This document shows, piece after piece, positions 8,261-19,718 of a stretch of DNA of 64,000 nucleotides. Every line of letters starts with the position of its first letter. Position 1 is the stretch's first letter. A program made the translations under genes and the position numbers. The stretch comes from Paraliobacillus salinarum (GTDB lineage: Bacteria > Bacillota > Bacilli > Bacillales > Amphibacillaceae), in contig NZ_JACEFA010000007.1 of NCBI RefSeq assembly GCF_014083865.1, positions 1-64,000 on the forward strand. The letters are read 5' to 3'. The notes below the pieces were generated by a model. It worked only from the letters and a program-made list of their open reading frames with translations, searched no databases and was not told the origin of the DNA.

Positions 8261-8667
8261 CTTTTAGCATAATCTACTGAGATGCACCACCATTTACCCG
8301 GTCTTTGTTGGTTATCGGGGGATGCTAACACCTGCTCGAACTGGAGCTGCTGCGCTAACTGATTTAATGCATCCTGTTCACTATAGATATACATGTGCTT
8401 TAGTTCCATCTTTTTTACTAATTGAATACATATTTCAATCATTGCAAGAATATACATTGGCGCTAATTTTTCTTTCATATAAAGGTGCTTTAGTTGCACA
8501 CTATCTTCTGTTAATGGTACTAGCATCAAGAAAGCTTGAAGTCGATCTTCTTTAATAAAATAACCGTATTGATTAATCTCTTTCTCTGTAATCGTTACTG
8601 GAAATTCTCCTTGAAAAAAAGCTTCACAATCTTCTCTTTTAAGTTTACTTGCCTCTATACATTCCAT
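8254..8667 (-). CDS. Probable GNAT-like protein, YwlB position
   Basis: A 137-residue soluble protein between spoIIR and ywlC, where B. subtilis has ywlB (a GNAT-family acetyltransferase). The sequence (ITEKEINQYGYFIKEDRLQAFLMLVPL, then VQLKHLYMKEKLAP and a C-terminal EQ..QLQFEQV) is compatible with a degenerate GNAT fold, but I see no clear acetyl-CoA loop. Start ATG at 8665-8667 with GAGGAG 9 nt upstream; the ATG three codons earlier is too close to that site. Function not assigned. Confidence 0.7.
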   Translation of the reverse strand: MECIEASKLKREDCEAFFQGEFPVTITEKEINQYGYFIKEDRLQAFLMLVPLTEDSVQLKHLYMKEKLAPMYILAMIEICIQLVKKMELKHMYIYSEQDALNQLAQQLQFEQVLASPDNQQRPGKWWCISVDYAKSY

Positions 8668-8734
8668 TTTAATCATCTCCTCATAGAAAATCTAGCTTTC
8701 TATTATTTCTATGATAGATTTGTTTTATTATACC

Positions 8735-9334
8735 TTATCGAAACCACTCTAAGAAAAAAAATTTCACTTCCATTTCTTTTTCTTCTACTTGTTTCGGTTC
8801 AGCAGTTTCTTCATTAGATTCTGCCGCTACAGTTGTTCCATTCGAGAAATCAAGGAAGCATAATGGCGGGAATAATACACACCACCAATTCGCTCCTTCA
8901 CCTTCTCCTAAAGTAATAAGAATTGCCTCATATTCTCCTGCAGGGTATACGTATGTCCCGTATACTTTAGCAGGAAAATTAACGTTTTTATCATAATTGA
9001 CTTGATAATCCATTTCTATATTTTCTTGTTGTAAGGTTTGTTCAACAATATCTTCTATTTCAGGTAAACGCGCTTGAATCGTCTGTCTAGCAATTTCAAT
9101 TGAATCTAGTTCTTCCACCCATTTTGTTATTTCTTGATTAACATTGTCCCTTATTTTTCGTTTAATTGTTTGATCTTCTTCTTGATCACTATTTGCTAAG
9201 ATACGTAACCGTATTGCTTCATCTGGAATAACTTGGTACTCACTTGCATTTGTTTCTTGATTTATCCACAACTGATTAATTAAAATAAATAAACCGATAA
9301 ATAACATAACTATCATTACAATTGTTTTTTTCAT
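8735..9334 (-). CDS. spoIIR: Stage II sporulation protein R
   Basis: Forespore-secreted signal that triggers SpoIIGA processing of pro-sigma-E in the mother cell. The 199-residue protein has an N-terminal signal/membrane segment (TIVMIVMLFIGLFILI), then the family core: IPDEAIRLRILANSD, KRKIRDNVNQEI, the PAKVYGTYVYPAGEYEAI block and GEGANWWCVLFPPLCFLD. The acidic tail ends VKFFFLEWF. It lies upstream of the ywlB-ywlC group and downstream of prmC as in B. subtilis. Start ATG with GGGGAGCG upstream. A possible sigma-F promoter lies at 9367-9396. Confidence 0.95.
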   Translation of the reverse strand: MKKTIVMIVMLFIGLFILINQLWINQETNASEYQVIPDEAIRLRILANSDQEEDQTIKRKIRDNVNQEITKWVEELDSIEIARQTIQARLPEIEDIVEQTLQQENIEMDYQVNYDKNVNFPAKVYGTYVYPAGEYEAILITLGEGEGANWWCVLFPPLCFLDFSNGTTVAAESNEETAEPKQVEEKEMEVKFFFLEWFR

Positions 9335-9366
9335 TTTTAATCGCTCCCCACTGTTTACTATAGAAA

Positions 9367-9396
9367 CAGTATGGGCGTTGTTGATAACTTTTAAAC
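9367..9396 (-). promoter_or_regulatory. Possible sigma-F promoter of spoIIR
   Basis: On the minus strand GTTTA, 15 nt, then GCCCATACTG. Compared with the B. subtilis sigma-F consensus as I recall it (GYWTA-N15-GGNRANANTR), the -35 fits and the -10 has two mismatches. It ends about 30 bp before the spoIIR start. B. subtilis spoIIR is a known sigma-F gene. Confidence 0.4.
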
Positions 9397-9445
9397 TAAT
9401 AATCTACTAATTTTTATTTTCGCGTAAGCTTTATAAGGTTTCACA

Positions 9446-10300
9446 CTATATGGTCGCATATACCATTCGGTCTTTTCCATTCATATCTTTTCGTATTTCA
9501 ACAGTGCTATTTGGAAATTTTGCTTTAATTAACTTTTCCACAGCCTCACCTTGTTGATAACCTATTTCAAAAGCAAGTAATCCACATGTGGACAAAACTT
9601 TTTCTGCTTGATCGATAATTTGTTGATAAGCGTACAAGCCATGATTGTTTGCAAATAATGCTAGAGAAGGGTCAAAATTTCTAACTGTATCGGATAAGGA
9701 CTGACTGTCTTCCCAAGGAATATAAGGAGGGTTAGAGATAATAACATCAGCCTGTTTGTTTTGAGAAATCCAAGATTGTAAAAAGTCACTTTGCATAAAG
9801 GATACATCTGCCTGATGATAGGTTGCATTTACTTGTGCTATTGCTAGTGCTTGTTCAGAGATATCAAGTGCATGGACGTCTAATGACGGGTGTTCTAATT
9901 TTAAAGTGATCGCAATAATTCCGCTACCTGTTCCAATATCAACGACTCGAAGCGGACGCTTTAGTTGTTTGACTTTTTCAAGTGTGCCTAAAACAAGCTC
10001 TTCCGTTTCTGGTCTGGGGATAAGTACATTTTTGCTCACAGTAAACTTACGACCATAAAAATGCTCGTATCCAGTCAAATGTTGTACAGGTATTCCTGTT
10101 TCTACATGTTTTATTAAATCGCGCTGATACGCCTCATTCACTTGTTCTGGAATTTCTTCTCGTAGGCGCATGAGTAATTGTACTTTATCTACCTGTAGAT
10201 GGTGCATGAGTAATATTTCTGCTACCTTTGGTTCTCTATGATTCTGTTCTAAAAAAAGAGAAGCCCGACGAAGGACTTCCTGTAAGTTAAGCTGTGTCAT
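9446..10300 (-). CDS. prmC: Release factor glutamine methyltransferase
   Basis: SAM-dependent enzyme that methylates the GGQ glutamine of release factors. About 284 residues: an N-terminal helical RF-binding domain, then a Rossmann methyltransferase with VVDIGTGSGIIAI (SAM loop) and the catalytic NPPYIP motif. It directly follows prfA, its substrate; the ATG at 10298-10300 lies just past the prfA stop. A GTG three codons upstream would overlap that stop and is less likely. Confidence 0.95.
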   Translation of the reverse strand: MTQLNLQEVLRRASLFLEQNHREPKVAEILLMHHLQVDKVQLLMRLREEIPEQVNEAYQRDLIKHVETGIPVQHLTGYEHFYGRKFTVSKNVLIPRPETEELVLGTLEKVKQLKRPLRVVDIGTGSGIIAITLKLEHPSLDVHALDISEQALAIAQVNATYHQADVSFMQSDFLQSWISQNKQADVIISNPPYIPWEDSQSLSDTVRNFDPSLALFANNHGLYAYQQIIDQAEKVLSTCGLLAFEIGYQQGEAVEKLIKAKFPNSTVEIRKDMNGKDRMVYATI

Positions 10301-10301
10301 A

Positions 10302-11372
10302 TTATTCACCGATTTGTTCCATTTTATTTGTTTGTTCTTCCATTAGTAGTGCATCAATAACTTCTGTTAGTTTACCTTCTAGAATTTGATCTAATTTTTG
10401 AATGGTTAAACCAATACGGTGATCTGTTACACGGTTTTGCGGGAAATTATATGTTCTAATTCGTTCAGAGCGATCACCAGAACCTACTGCTGATTTTCTT
10501 GTTTCATCATATTCTGCTTGTGCCTCTTGTTGGAATTTATCATAAATTCTAGCACGTAAAATCTTCATTGCTTTTTCTTTGTTTTTAATTTGTGATTTTT
10601 CGTCTTGCATGGATACGACAATACCAGTAGGTTCGTGTGTTAAGCGTACTGCTGACATGGTTGTGTTTACACTCTGTCCACCAGGTCCACTTGAAGCGAA
10701 AGTATCTACACGAATATCTTTTTCATGAATATCAACTTCTACTTCTTCTGTTTCCGGTAAAGCAACCACAGTAGCAGTAGATGTGTGAATACGTCCACCA
10801 GATTCTGTTTCTGGTACACGTTGTACACGGTGAGCACCATTTTCATACTTTAATTTAGAATAGGCACCTTTTCCGTTAATCATAAAAATAATTTCTTTAT
10901 AACCACCAACACCAGTAGAGTTAGATTCCATTACATCCATCTTCCAGCCTTGCGCTTCTGCAAATCGAGCATACATACGGAATAGGTCACCAGCAAATAA
11001 TGCTGCTTCATCTCCACCAGCTGCTCCACGAATTTCCATAATAACGTTCTTATCATCATTTGGATCTTTTGGTAGCAATAGAACTTTTAACTGCTCTTCT
11101 AAAGCAGGAATCTGTGGTTCTAATTCGCTTATTTCCATTTTCACCATTTCATACATGTCATCATCTAGCTTTTCTTCTAGCATTTGTTTCGCGTCATCCA
11201 GCTGACCAGATACCTCCTTGTATTCACGATAAACTTGAATAATATCGGTTAGATCAGACTGTTCTTTCGAATACTCTCTTAACTTATTCGTATCACTAAT
11301 TACTTCAGGATCACTTAACAATTCGTTTAATTTATCATAACGAGCTTCTAGGGATTGTAATTTTTCAAGCAC
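10302..11372 (-). CDS. prfA: Peptide chain release factor 1
   Basis: Recognises UAA and UAG and triggers peptide release. 356 residues from the chosen GTG start, the same length as B. subtilis RF1. The codon-recognition region and the [18 protein letters not shown] segment with the GGQ motif (methylated by PrmC) are present, as is [19 protein letters not shown]. The open frame extends 34 codons upstream, but GAGGTG lies 6 nt before this GTG, and the extension is AT-rich leader. Operon with prmC. Confidence 0.97.
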   Translation of the reverse strand: MLEKLQSLEARYDKLNELLSDPEVISDTNKLREYSKEQSDLTDIIQVYREYKEVSGQLDDAKQMLEEKLDDDMYEMVKMEISELEPQIPALEEQLKVLLLPKDPNDDKNVIMEIRGAAGGDEAALFAGDLFRMYARFAEAQGWKMDVMESNSTGVGGYKEIIFMINGKGAYSKLKYENGAHRVQRVPETESGGRIHTSTATVVALPETEEVEVDIHEKDIRVDTFASSGPGGQSVNTTMSAVRLTHEPTGIVVSMQDEKSQIKNKEKAMKILRARIYDKFQQEAQAEYDETRKSAVGSGDRSERIRTYNFPQNRVTDHRIGLTIQKLDQILEGKLTEVIDALLMEEQTNKMEQIGE

Positions 11373-11538
11373 GTTTTTCACCTCATTTTCTTTTACACGC
11401 AACGTACATTTTCTTATTATACAATATTTTTTATTATAATATAGCAAAAATCGTCCGTCAAAATCATCTAACAAAAACGAACTACCTTAAAATAGTTCGT
11501 CTTAAAGCTTTATTTTCCTATCGTGTTTAGCAACAGCA

Positions 11539-12159
11539 TTATTTCGTCGTATTAGTTGTATTTTTACGTATCGTTGGTCTTGGTTTGTTCGGTACTTCAT
11601 GATGATGACGACATCTTGGTTCATATGATTCTGAAGCGCCAACTAGAATAATTGGATCATTATATGATGCTGGCTCTCCATCAATTAAGCGTTGAGTTCG
11701 GCTAGCGGGAGAAGCACAGATTGGACAAATTGCATTTAATTTTGAAATTGATTCACTTAAAGCCATTAGCTTAGGCATTGGTCCGAATGGTTCACCACGA
11801 AAATCTGTATCGAGACCAGCTACAATAACGCGATGGCCGTGATTGGCAAGTTCGTCCACAATTTCTATAATGTCTTCATCAAAAAACTGTATTTCATCTA
11901 TCCCTACTACATCAATATCATCATCCATTTGCTCGATAATATCGTTGGCACAAGTTACCGGTCTAGCTAAAATAGAGTTCCCATTGTGTGAAACTACAGA
12001 TTCATCTGCATATCGATTGTCAATTGCTGGCTTAAATACTCGTACGGTTAAATTGCCGTATGTTGCTCTCCTGACTCGACGAATTAGTTCCTCTGATTTC
12101 CCAGAAAACATACTTCCACAAATTAGTTCTACCCATCCACTCTGTTTCATTACATACAC
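11539..12159 (-). CDS. tdk: Thymidine kinase
   Basis: Phosphorylates thymidine with ATP (salvage). Type II family: Walker [12 protein letters not shown], Walker B/catalytic GIDEIQFFD, and a zinc-binding lasso with CPIC and a further Cys-His near RCRHHH. About 206 residues from a GTG (VYVMKQSGW) preceded by GGGAGAGG; an in-frame ATG three codons later is the alternative. It lies between rpmE and prfA as in B. subtilis. The gap to rpmE holds dispersed element R2. Confidence 0.96.
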   Translation of the reverse strand: MYVMKQSGWVELICGSMFSGKSEELIRRVRRATYGNLTVRVFKPAIDNRYADESVVSHNGNSILARPVTCANDIIEQMDDDIDVVGIDEIQFFDEDIIEIVDELANHGHRVIVAGLDTDFRGEPFGPMPKLMALSESISKLNAICPICASPASRTQRLIDGEPASYNDPIILVGASESYEPRCRHHHEVPNKPRPTIRKNTTNTTK

Positions 12160-12240
12160 AAATGGCCTCTCCCTTCTTATGTAAAACAAGTTGTATCTAT
12201 GGTATATACCTGATTTTCACAAGAAAAATTATATTTCTCC

Positions 12241-12424
12241 GTAATCTATAGATACTTCGCTTTCCACGGGCACGGCTTCAGCTAACTCCGTAAAGAAAAA
12301 CACTTTACGGAGTGGATCTTCAGCTCGTGCTGTTCCCGTAGGACCAGAAACCGCTTCGGTAGCGGTGCATCGCACGAAGAAAATGGCTCTTTATTTTCGA
12401 GGAGTCTTCGTATCTACAGATTAC
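12241..12424. repeat. Dispersed structured element, copy R2
   Basis: The best-preserved copy. Outer arms GTAATCTATAGATAC (12241-12255) and GTATCTACAGATTAC (12410-12424) are complementary at 14 of 15 positions. Inside are CACGGG/CCCGT pairing, a hairpin ACTCCGTAAAG/CTTTACGGAGT and a CCGCT-TCGGT-AGCGG hairpin. The core matches R1 and R4, but the arms and the hairpin stem differ from theirs in a way that keeps pairing. It lies in the rpmE-tdk gap; the rest of that gap (12425-12524) shows only AT-rich DNA. Confidence 0.85.
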
Positions 12425-12524
12425 TATCGGTAATATACTTTCATAATAGTTTCCACTTTTTATTATATATGATTTCGTGTTTTTTAATAGAGAATGTCTT
12501 ATTTTTTTTATTTTTTAAAAAGAA

Positions 12525-12553
12525 AAAACAGGCTACAAACATATGCCTGTTTT
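12525..12553 (-). terminator. Terminator after rpmE
   Basis: Stem AAAACAGGC/GCCTGTTTT with an 11-nt loop, followed on the minus strand by TTCTTTTTA. A second, imperfect hairpin (AGAGG..CCATTT, 12575-12607) lies closer to the rpmE stop. Confidence 0.8.
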
Positions 12554-12626
12554 CTCCACTTGTCTAAGGTTAAGAGAGGCCATTTCTAAAAATAAAAATG
12601 GACCTCTACATAAACGAATTAAATAC

Positions 12627-12872
12627 TTAGCTAAGGTTATATTTTTTCTTAAAGCGATCTACACGGCCACCAGCTTTATCAGCTTTTTGCTTACCAGTAT
12701 AGAACGGGTGAGAATCTGAACTAATTTCTACACGGATTAATGGGTATGTGTTACCATCTTCCCACTCAATTGTCTCATCAGAAGACTTTGTTGATCCTGT
12801 TAGAAATTTGTAATCAGAACTTGTGTCAAGAAATACAACTTTTCTGTATTCTGGGTGAATTCCTTGTTTCAT
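12627..12872 (-). CDS. rpmE2: Ribosomal protein L31 type B
   Basis: 81-residue 50S subunit protein. Opening [19 protein letters not shown] and the ending [25 protein letters not shown] are those of L31 type B. There are no cysteines, so it lacks the zinc ribbon of the type A form that B. subtilis carries at this locus next to rho. Start ATG with AAAGGAG upstream. Confidence 0.96.
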   Translation of the reverse strand: MKQGIHPEYRKVVFLDTSSDYKFLTGSTKSSDETIEWEDGNTYPLIRVEISSDSHPFYTGKQKADKAGGRVDRFKKKYNLS

Positions 12873-13054
12873 GTCTTTCCACTCCTTTTGCCCTGAATCC
12901 TTAAGAAACAGAGTTATTTACGATATCACACCTATAGTGTCATACGCGTCGATATGTGTCATACAGAAAGATTATAACAGTGTGCTGTGCTGTTTGCAAG
13001 AGCAAGTTTATCTTTCTTGTAATGAAATATACGATTTAAAAACGTACTATGTTG

Positions 13055-14338
13055 TTACTTACGGCTTGTCCCTTTGCGTTTCATCTCTTCCTCTAATTGT
13101 TGAAAGAACTCTTCATTATTCTTTGTGTTTTTAAGCTTTCTTAGGAAGCGATCTAAGAAATCTGGTGAATCCTGCATTGACTTACGTACAGCCCAGATCA
13201 TATCTAATTGTGACTTAGGCAAAAGTAGTTCTTCTTTTCTTGTACTTGATCGCAGAATATCAATCGCAGGGAAGATACGTCTTTGTGCAAGAGAGCGATC
13301 TAAGTGGAGTTCCATGTTACCTGTTCCTTTGAACTCTTCATAGATCACATCATCCATACGTGAACCAGTTTCTACTAATGCAGTTGCTAAGATCGTAAAG
13401 CTGCCACCTTCTTCAATATTACGCGCAGCACCGAAGAACCGTTTTGGACGATGAAATGCAGCTGGATCAATACCACCAGATAGTGTTCGTCCACTCGGTG
13501 GAATAACTAGGTTATAGGCGCGCGCCAATCGAGTAATACTATCCATTAACACGATTACATCTTTTTTGTGCTCTACTAATCGCATCGCGCGTTCTAAAAC
13601 AAGCTCTGACACTTTTATATGATTTTCTGGAACTTCATCAAACGTTGAGCTAACAACATCTACATCAGGATGTACAGAGCGTTCAATATCTGTTACTTCT
13701 TCTGGTCGTTCATCTACTAAAAGAATAATTAATTTCGCATCCGGATGGTTTTCTGTAATACTATTTGCAATTTGTGTTAACAACATAGTTTTCCCAGCTT
13801 TTGGTGGAGCTACAATCAGCCCACGTTGGCCGTAACCTACTGGAGTAATCAAATCCATAATTCGTGTTGAAATATGTTTTGTATTTGTTTCTAATTGCAT
13901 TAAACGATTTGGATACAATGGAGTTAAGGCAGGGAAATGCACACGTTCTTTTGCCATTTCTGGATTTTCCCCGTTTACTGCATCTACATGCAATAAACCA
14001 TAATAACGTTCGTTTTCTTTTGGAGGACGAACTTTCCCAGAAACTTTGTCCCCATTACGGAGATCAAAACGACGTATTTGAGAAGCGGAAATATAAATAT
14101 CCTCTGCACTTGGAGAATAATTAATTGGACGAAGAAAGCCAAATCCTTCAGATGGAATAATTTCTAAAATACCATCCATGAATAGATAGCCACTCTTTTC
14201 TGCTTGCGCTTTTAAAATAGCAAAAATTAATTCTCTTTTTGTTAATTTTGCATAGTAGGAAACTTTAAAGTCTCGTGCTTTCTCATAAAGATCCTTTAAT
14301 GTCATTGTCTCTAGTTGAGAAATGGTTACTTCAGCCAC
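13055..14338 (-). CDS. rho: Transcription termination factor Rho
   Basis: Hexameric RNA-dependent helicase. 427 residues: an N-terminal Rho_N helical domain ([26 protein letters not shown]), a cold-shock-like RNA-binding domain ([18 protein letters not shown]), then the ATPase with Walker [13 protein letters not shown], Walker [17 protein letters not shown] and the Q/R-loop region [16 protein letters not shown]. Start GTG, six nt after a GGTG site. Order rpmE-rho-murA resembles B. subtilis, but glpX between rho and murA is absent. Confidence 0.97.
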   Translation of the reverse strand: MAEVTISQLETMTLKDLYEKARDFKVSYYAKLTKRELIFAILKAQAEKSGYLFMDGILEIIPSEGFGFLRPINYSPSAEDIYISASQIRRFDLRNGDKVSGKVRPPKENERYYGLLHVDAVNGENPEMAKERVHFPALTPLYPNRLMQLETNTKHISTRIMDLITPVGYGQRGLIVAPPKAGKTMLLTQIANSITENHPDAKLIILLVDERPEEVTDIERSVHPDVDVVSSTFDEVPENHIKVSELVLERAMRLVEHKKDVIVLMDSITRLARAYNLVIPPSGRTLSGGIDPAAFHRPKRFFGAARNIEEGGSFTILATALVETGSRMDDVIYEEFKGTGNMELHLDRSLAQRRIFPAIDILRSSTRKEELLLPKSQLDMIWAVRKSMQDSPDFLDRFLRKLKNTKNNEEFFQQLEEEMKRKGTSRK

Positions 14339-14701
14339 ACAATCACCACACCTATTATTATTTTACAACGAGCATTGCTGCATGGAATATGAACACACGC
14401 ATTACTACCTCGTCTTATTTATTATTAAAAAGTATATTCATGCATTACTAATGGATACTTCCTGATTTTGAAGTTTTGTATCTTGTCCGTGTTGAGTTGT
14501 TATCTAAGAAGATGTAATCAGGCACATGACTTGTTTCTATCAAGAAGCGATGTGAAGGAAAATGGTTATAATAGAATAGAAGTTTTACATGCTTTTTAAC
14601 AAGCATTCCCTTATACTTTCATATTAAACCCTCTTTATCGTACCCTGTTCTTGTATTTTATTCAACTATATTTTCAAAAAAAACAGCATTAGACTAAAAA
14701 A
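14339..14701. other. Intergenic region between murA and rho
   Basis: About 360 bp, AT-rich, with no open frame of substance, no repeat family member and no confident promoter. It should hold the rho promoter on the minus strand; a TATACT at about 14430 is a weak -10 candidate. Confidence 0.4.
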
Positions 14702-14733
14702 AATAGGAGCTGCCATAACAGACAACTCCTATT
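14702..14733 (-). terminator. Terminator after murA
   Basis: Stem AATAGGAG/CTCCTATT with an internal loop is followed on the minus strand by a TTTTTTTT run. Confidence 0.88.
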
Positions 14734-14758
14734 CGTTTTTAAAATATTTTAGTAGGGG

Positions 14759-16045
14759 TTAAGAATTCTGAAATTGTGCCATCTCACTTTCTGTCATTTC
14801 TTCTCTCCAAATGACCGCACCTAAGTTGGATAGTTTCTGTGTCAATTCTTCATATCCTCGGTCGATGTGCTCTAGACCAGTAATTTCTGTTACTCCATCC
14901 GCAATTAATCCAGCAACAATTAGCGCAGCTCCTGCACGTAAGTCACTAGCTTTTACTTTTGCGCCTTCAAGCTGGACAGGACCACTAATAATCGCTGAGC
15001 TACCCTCTACCTTTACCTGAGCATTCATTCTCCTTAGCTCATCAATGTGTTTGAAGCGAGCTTGGTAAATAGTATCTGTAACTACCGACGTTCCTGTTGC
15101 TTTTGTTAACAATGAAGTTAATGGTTGTTGCAAGTCCGTTGGGAATCCTGGATGCACCAGTGTTTTTATATCAACTGAATGTAAGTTTTCACTTCGAGTA
15201 ATTAAAAGTTGTTCTTCCCCTTCTTCAATTTGCACACCCATTTCGCGAAGTTTCGCTAGCAGCGGCTCTAAATGTTGAGGAATCACATTGTCAATCAACA
15301 CTCGTTCTCCCTGTGCAGCAGCCATTATTGCATAAGTACCAGCTTCAATTCGGTCTGGAATAATCGTGTGCATGCAGCCTGTCAATTCATCGACACCTTC
15401 AATACGAATCACATCCGTACCAGCACCTTTAATTTTAGCACCCATACTTGTTAACAAGGTAGCCACATCAATAATTTCGGGCTCACGGGCCGCATTTTCT
15501 ATAATTGTTTTTCCTTTTGCTTTAACAGCAGCTAACATAATATTAATTGTCGCACCTACACTAACGACATCTAAATAAATACGTGCACCTTTCAATTCAT
15601 CTGCACGCAAATAAATCGCACCTTGTTCATTGGTTACTTTTGCACCTAGTGCTTCAAACCCTTTTATATGTTGATCAATCGGGCGAGGTCCAATATGACA
15701 ACCGCCAGGCAAACCAATTACCGCCTGTTTAAAACGCCCTAACATTGCGCCCATAAAATAATACGAAGCACGTAATTTTTTCACTTTTCCATTTGGTAAT
15801 GGCATCGCAGTCATATTTGCCGGATCAATATGTACCGTTTGACCATCCCAAGAAACTGTTCCACCTATTTCTTCTAATAAATCACCTAATACACCGACAT
15901 CTGATATTCTAGGTAGTCCTTCAATTGTCACTTTTGAGTCTGCTAAGATAGCCGCAGGTAACAATGCTACCGCACTATTCTTTGCACCACTAATCCGAAC
16001 CTTACCATTTAGTGGCACGCCACCCTGCACAAATAGCTTTTGCAT
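14759..16045 (-). CDS. murA: UDP-N-acetylglucosamine 1-carboxyvinyltransferase
   Basis: First committed step of peptidoglycan synthesis: transfers enolpyruvate from PEP to UDP-GlcNAc. The 428-residue EPSP-synthase fold has the substrate lysine in [13 protein letters not shown] (Lys22) and the active-site, fosfomycin-sensitive cysteine in [14 protein letters not shown] (Cys116). Position next to fbaA suggests the MurAB/MurZ paralogue of B. subtilis; a second murA is expected elsewhere. Start ATG with GAGGAA upstream. Confidence 0.96.
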   Translation of the reverse strand: MQKLFVQGGVPLNGKVRISGAKNSAVALLPAAILADSKVTIEGLPRISDVGVLGDLLEEIGGTVSWDGQTVHIDPANMTAMPLPNGKVKKLRASYYFMGAMLGRFKQAVIGLPGGCHIGPRPIDQHIKGFEALGAKVTNEQGAIYLRADELKGARIYLDVVSVGATINIMLAAVKAKGKTIIENAAREPEIIDVATLLTSMGAKIKGAGTDVIRIEGVDELTGCMHTIIPDRIEAGTYAIMAAAQGERVLIDNVIPQHLEPLLAKLREMGVQIEEGEEQLLITRSENLHSVDIKTLVHPGFPTDLQQPLTSLLTKATGTSVVTDTIYQARFKHIDELRRMNAQVKVEGSSAIISGPVQLEGAKVKASDLRAGAALIVAGLIADGVTEITGLEHIDRGYEELTQKLSNLGAVIWREEMTESEMAQFQNS

Positions 16046-16200
16046 ATAAAATTCCTCACTTTATTTATTGGTTATATATTTTAGTAATCATTTTATTCTC
16101 ATTTAAATTTAGTTTACACATTTTTTCCAAAAACATGCATGCCAAAAAGGCACTAATTCTATTATACAAATTTTTTTTGCTAGAATCTACCTCAAATCTC

Positions 16201-16239
16201 AAAATGGGACATTGGGGTCAGTCCCCAATGTCCCATTTT
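16201..16239. repeat. GGGTCAGACCC-type hairpin, copy A
   Basis: A perfect 17-bp stem, AAAATGGGACATTGGGG and its complement, with a 5-nt loop TCAGT. The same unit recurs at 30780, 31819 and 33882. It is independent of the fbaA terminator next to it. Confidence 0.9.
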
Positions 16240-16245
16240 AAAAAA

Positions 16246-16276
16246 GCAGAGCCACTCCTTATCGGAATGGCTCTGC
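16246..16276 (-). terminator. Terminator after fbaA
   Basis: Stem GCAGAGCCACTCC/GGAATGGCTCTGC (12 of 13 paired) followed on the minus strand by TTTTTTA, 15 bp past the fbaA stop. Confidence 0.92.
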
Positions 16277-16290
16277 GTAAGATCATTGAA

Positions 16291-17148
16291 TTATTTTGCT
16301 TGATTTGATGAACCGAACTCGCGCATTTTACCAATAACTGTTTCTTTGATCGCGTCGCGGCCAGGTCCTAAGTATTTACGTGGATCGTATTGATCAGGTT
16401 GTTCAGCTAACACTTCGCGAACTTTTTTAGCCTGAGCAATTTGGTTTTCTGTATTTACATTAATTTTTGATGTTCCATAAGAAATAGAGCGTTTGATATC
16501 AGCAGTTGGAATACCAGTTCCACCATGAAGTACTAATGGAAGCCCAGTTGCAGCCCCTATCTCTTCCATTTCTTTAAATCCTAAGTTTGGCTCACCTTTG
16601 TAAGGACCATGTACAGAACCTAATGCTGGAGCTAAACAGTCAATTCCTGTGCGCTCAACTAGTTCTTGACATTCTTTAGGATCTGCATAAATAATACTTC
16701 CTGAAACGTCATCTTCTTGTCCACCAACAGTTCCTAGTTCTGCTTCAACAGAAACACCGTGGTAATGTGCTAATTCTACAACTTTAGAAGTTGTTGCTAT
16801 GTTTTCTTCAAATGGATCATGAGACGCATCGATCATTACAGAAGTAAATCCAGCGTGAATCGCTTTTGCACATTGCTCAAAACTTGAACCGTGGTCTAAG
16901 TGAATCGCAACAGGTACAGTTGTTCCGTACTCTTCCATTAATGATTCAACCATTGCTACAACTACTTTGTAGCCACCAATATAGCGAGCTGCCCCTTCAG
17001 AAACCCCGATGATAACTGGAGAGTTTTCTTCTTGTGCAGCTTGTAGAATTGCTTGGCCATATTCCAAGTTGTTCAAGTTAAATTGACCTACAGCATAGCT
17101 ACCTTTTTTTGCATCTTCTAACATTTGTTTCATTGATACTAATGGCAT
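16291..17148 (-). CDS. fbaA: Fructose-1,6-bisphosphate aldolase, class II
   Basis: Zinc-dependent glycolytic enzyme cleaving FBP to DHAP and G3P. 285 residues with the TIM-barrel signatures: [19 protein letters not shown] with the zinc histidine and catalytic Asp, a [15 protein letters not shown] glutamate block, [10 protein letters not shown] and [10 protein letters not shown] with further zinc histidines. Start ATG. Order spo0F-fbaA-murA resembles B. subtilis without the intervening transaldolase gene. Confidence 0.98.
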   Translation of the reverse strand: MPLVSMKQMLEDAKKGSYAVGQFNLNNLEYGQAILQAAQEENSPVIIGVSEGAARYIGGYKVVVAMVESLMEEYGTTVPVAIHLDHGSSFEQCAKAIHAGFTSVMIDASHDPFEENIATTSKVVELAHYHGVSVEAELGTVGGQEDDVSGSIIYADPKECQELVERTGIDCLAPALGSVHGPYKGEPNLGFKEMEEIGAATGLPLVLHGGTGIPTADIKRSISYGTSKINVNTENQIAQAKKVREVLAEQPDQYDPRKYLGPGRDAIKETVIGKMREFGSSNQAK

Positions 17149-17356
17149 GAATGTTCCTCCTTAGATATTTTACAAAGATAAAATTACTATTTCCTATAGC
17201 CAGTCAAAAATATTCGTTGATTGGTTACAATATAAGAATACCAACTTCAACAAAAAGGTGCAACAACTCTTATCATTTGTAATCGTTTACTATTTTATTT
17301 TTTGACTTTTTGATGAATAAAAGTACAATTAAGGCTTTCTTGCTTTTGTTTTTCTT

Positions 17357-17713
17357 CTATAGCATTTCACTTATTAGTTGTTTTACTTGAGTTACATTAA
17401 ATGGTTTAGCTAAAATTTTGTGGACGGACTGTAAATGAGCTGTTTTTTCTTTTGCTTCTTCTGGTAGGCCACTCATTACTATTGTAGGAATATAAATATC
17501 CTGTTCCTCAAGACGGCTGATTAATTCAGCACCATTCATTATAGGTAACCAAAAATCCGTTATTATTAAACTGGGCTTTTTTCTGTCTATACTTTCTAAT
17601 GCTTCTTCAACACTTTCAAAGCTAAACACTGGATGACCTTCACTTTTGATGATTTCCTCTAATAAAATACGGATGCCAATTTGGTCATCTATAATCAATA
17701 CACACTTGTCCAT
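17357..17713 (-). CDS. spo0F: Sporulation phosphorelay response regulator Spo0F
   Basis: Single receiver domain, 118 residues, passing phosphate from sensor kinases to Spo0B. Acid pocket Asp9-Asp10, phospho-acceptor Asp53 (IITDFWLP), Ser81 in place of the usual Thr, Lys103 in AKPF. The DDQIGIRILLEE helix closely matches B. subtilis Spo0F, and the position between fbaA and pyrG agrees. The FWLP after the acceptor Asp is less usual than the common K(I/L)P. A sigma-H-like promoter lies upstream. Confidence 0.92.
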   Translation of the reverse strand: MDKCVLIIDDQIGIRILLEEIIKSEGHPVFSFESVEEALESIDRKKPSLIITDFWLPIMNGAELISRLEEQDIYIPTIVMSGLPEEAKEKTAHLQSVHKILAKPFNVTQVKQLISEML

Positions 17714-17827
17714 CTAAGAGCACCACCCTTATTTTTTAACCATATTACAATCGTAACTTTTTTCTACAACCTTACATAACTATCCGTCAAATACATTTTT
17801 TTAATTATAAAGGAATTATCATACAAC

Positions 17828-17856
17828 TATTTCGATATGTTTTTTCTTTTTCCTGC
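17828..17856 (-). promoter_or_regulatory. Candidate sigma-H promoter of spo0F
   Basis: On the minus strand GCAGGAAAA, 11 nt, ATCGAAATA. This fits the sigma-H consensus RNAGGAWWW-N11/12-RNNGAATWW with one mismatch in the -10. It lies 115 bp before the spo0F start. B. subtilis spo0F is transcribed from sigma-A and sigma-H promoters. A TGTAGAA sequence downstream resembles a Spo0A box but is weak. Confidence 0.6.
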
Positions 17857-17900
17857 TATATCTTCTTTTTTTATTTCACTAACAACAATTTTTCACATAA

Positions 17901-17942
17901 AAAGCGAACGGCAGTGACATGAATCGTACTAACGTTCGCTTT
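17901..17942 (-). terminator. Terminator after pyrG
   Basis: 10-bp stem AAAGCGAACG/CGTTCGCTTT with a 22-nt loop; the minus strand continues TTATG after the stem. It lies 15 bp past the pyrG stop. Confidence 0.85.
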
Positions 17943-17956
17943 TTTGTTTTATTAAG

Positions 17957-19591
<1,635 letters not shown>

Positions 19592-19612
19592 TCATGCCCT
19601 GTAAAATAATAA

Positions 19613-19644
19613 AAACGTCCCCCTAAATAGATAGGGGGACGTTT
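19613..19644 (-). terminator. pyrG leader attenuator hairpin
   Basis: 12-bp perfect stem AAACGTCCCCCT/AGGGGGACGTTT with an 8-nt loop, followed on the minus strand by a T-rich tail (TTATTATTTT). It lies inside the pyrG leader, about 30 nt into the transcript from the GGGC start. The 5' arm contains a C/U tract (CCCCCU) that could pair with extra G residues added at the 5' end. Confidence 0.85.
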
Positions 19645-19670
19645 GATTTAATTAGTAAATTAAATGATAG

Positions 19671-19711
19671 AGCCCAAACTAAATATTACTTATTTGCCGA
19701 AAAAAAGTCAA
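19671..19711 (-). promoter_or_regulatory. pyrG promoter with GGGC start
   Basis: TTGACT (19711-19706), 17 nt, TAATAT (19688-19683), 7 nt, then GGGCTC from 19675. The spacing puts the first G at +1. In B. subtilis pyrG a GGGC start allows slippage that adds G residues when CTP is low, and the poly-G disrupts the attenuator; promoter, start and hairpin are all conserved here. The -35 begins 8 bp past the rpoE stop. Confidence 0.85.
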
Positions 19712-19718
19712 GTACAAT

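Noticed and set aside
11373-11474. 34-codon N-terminal extension of prfA
   Set aside because: The GTG at 11372 has GAGGTG upstream and gives the usual RF1 length of 356.
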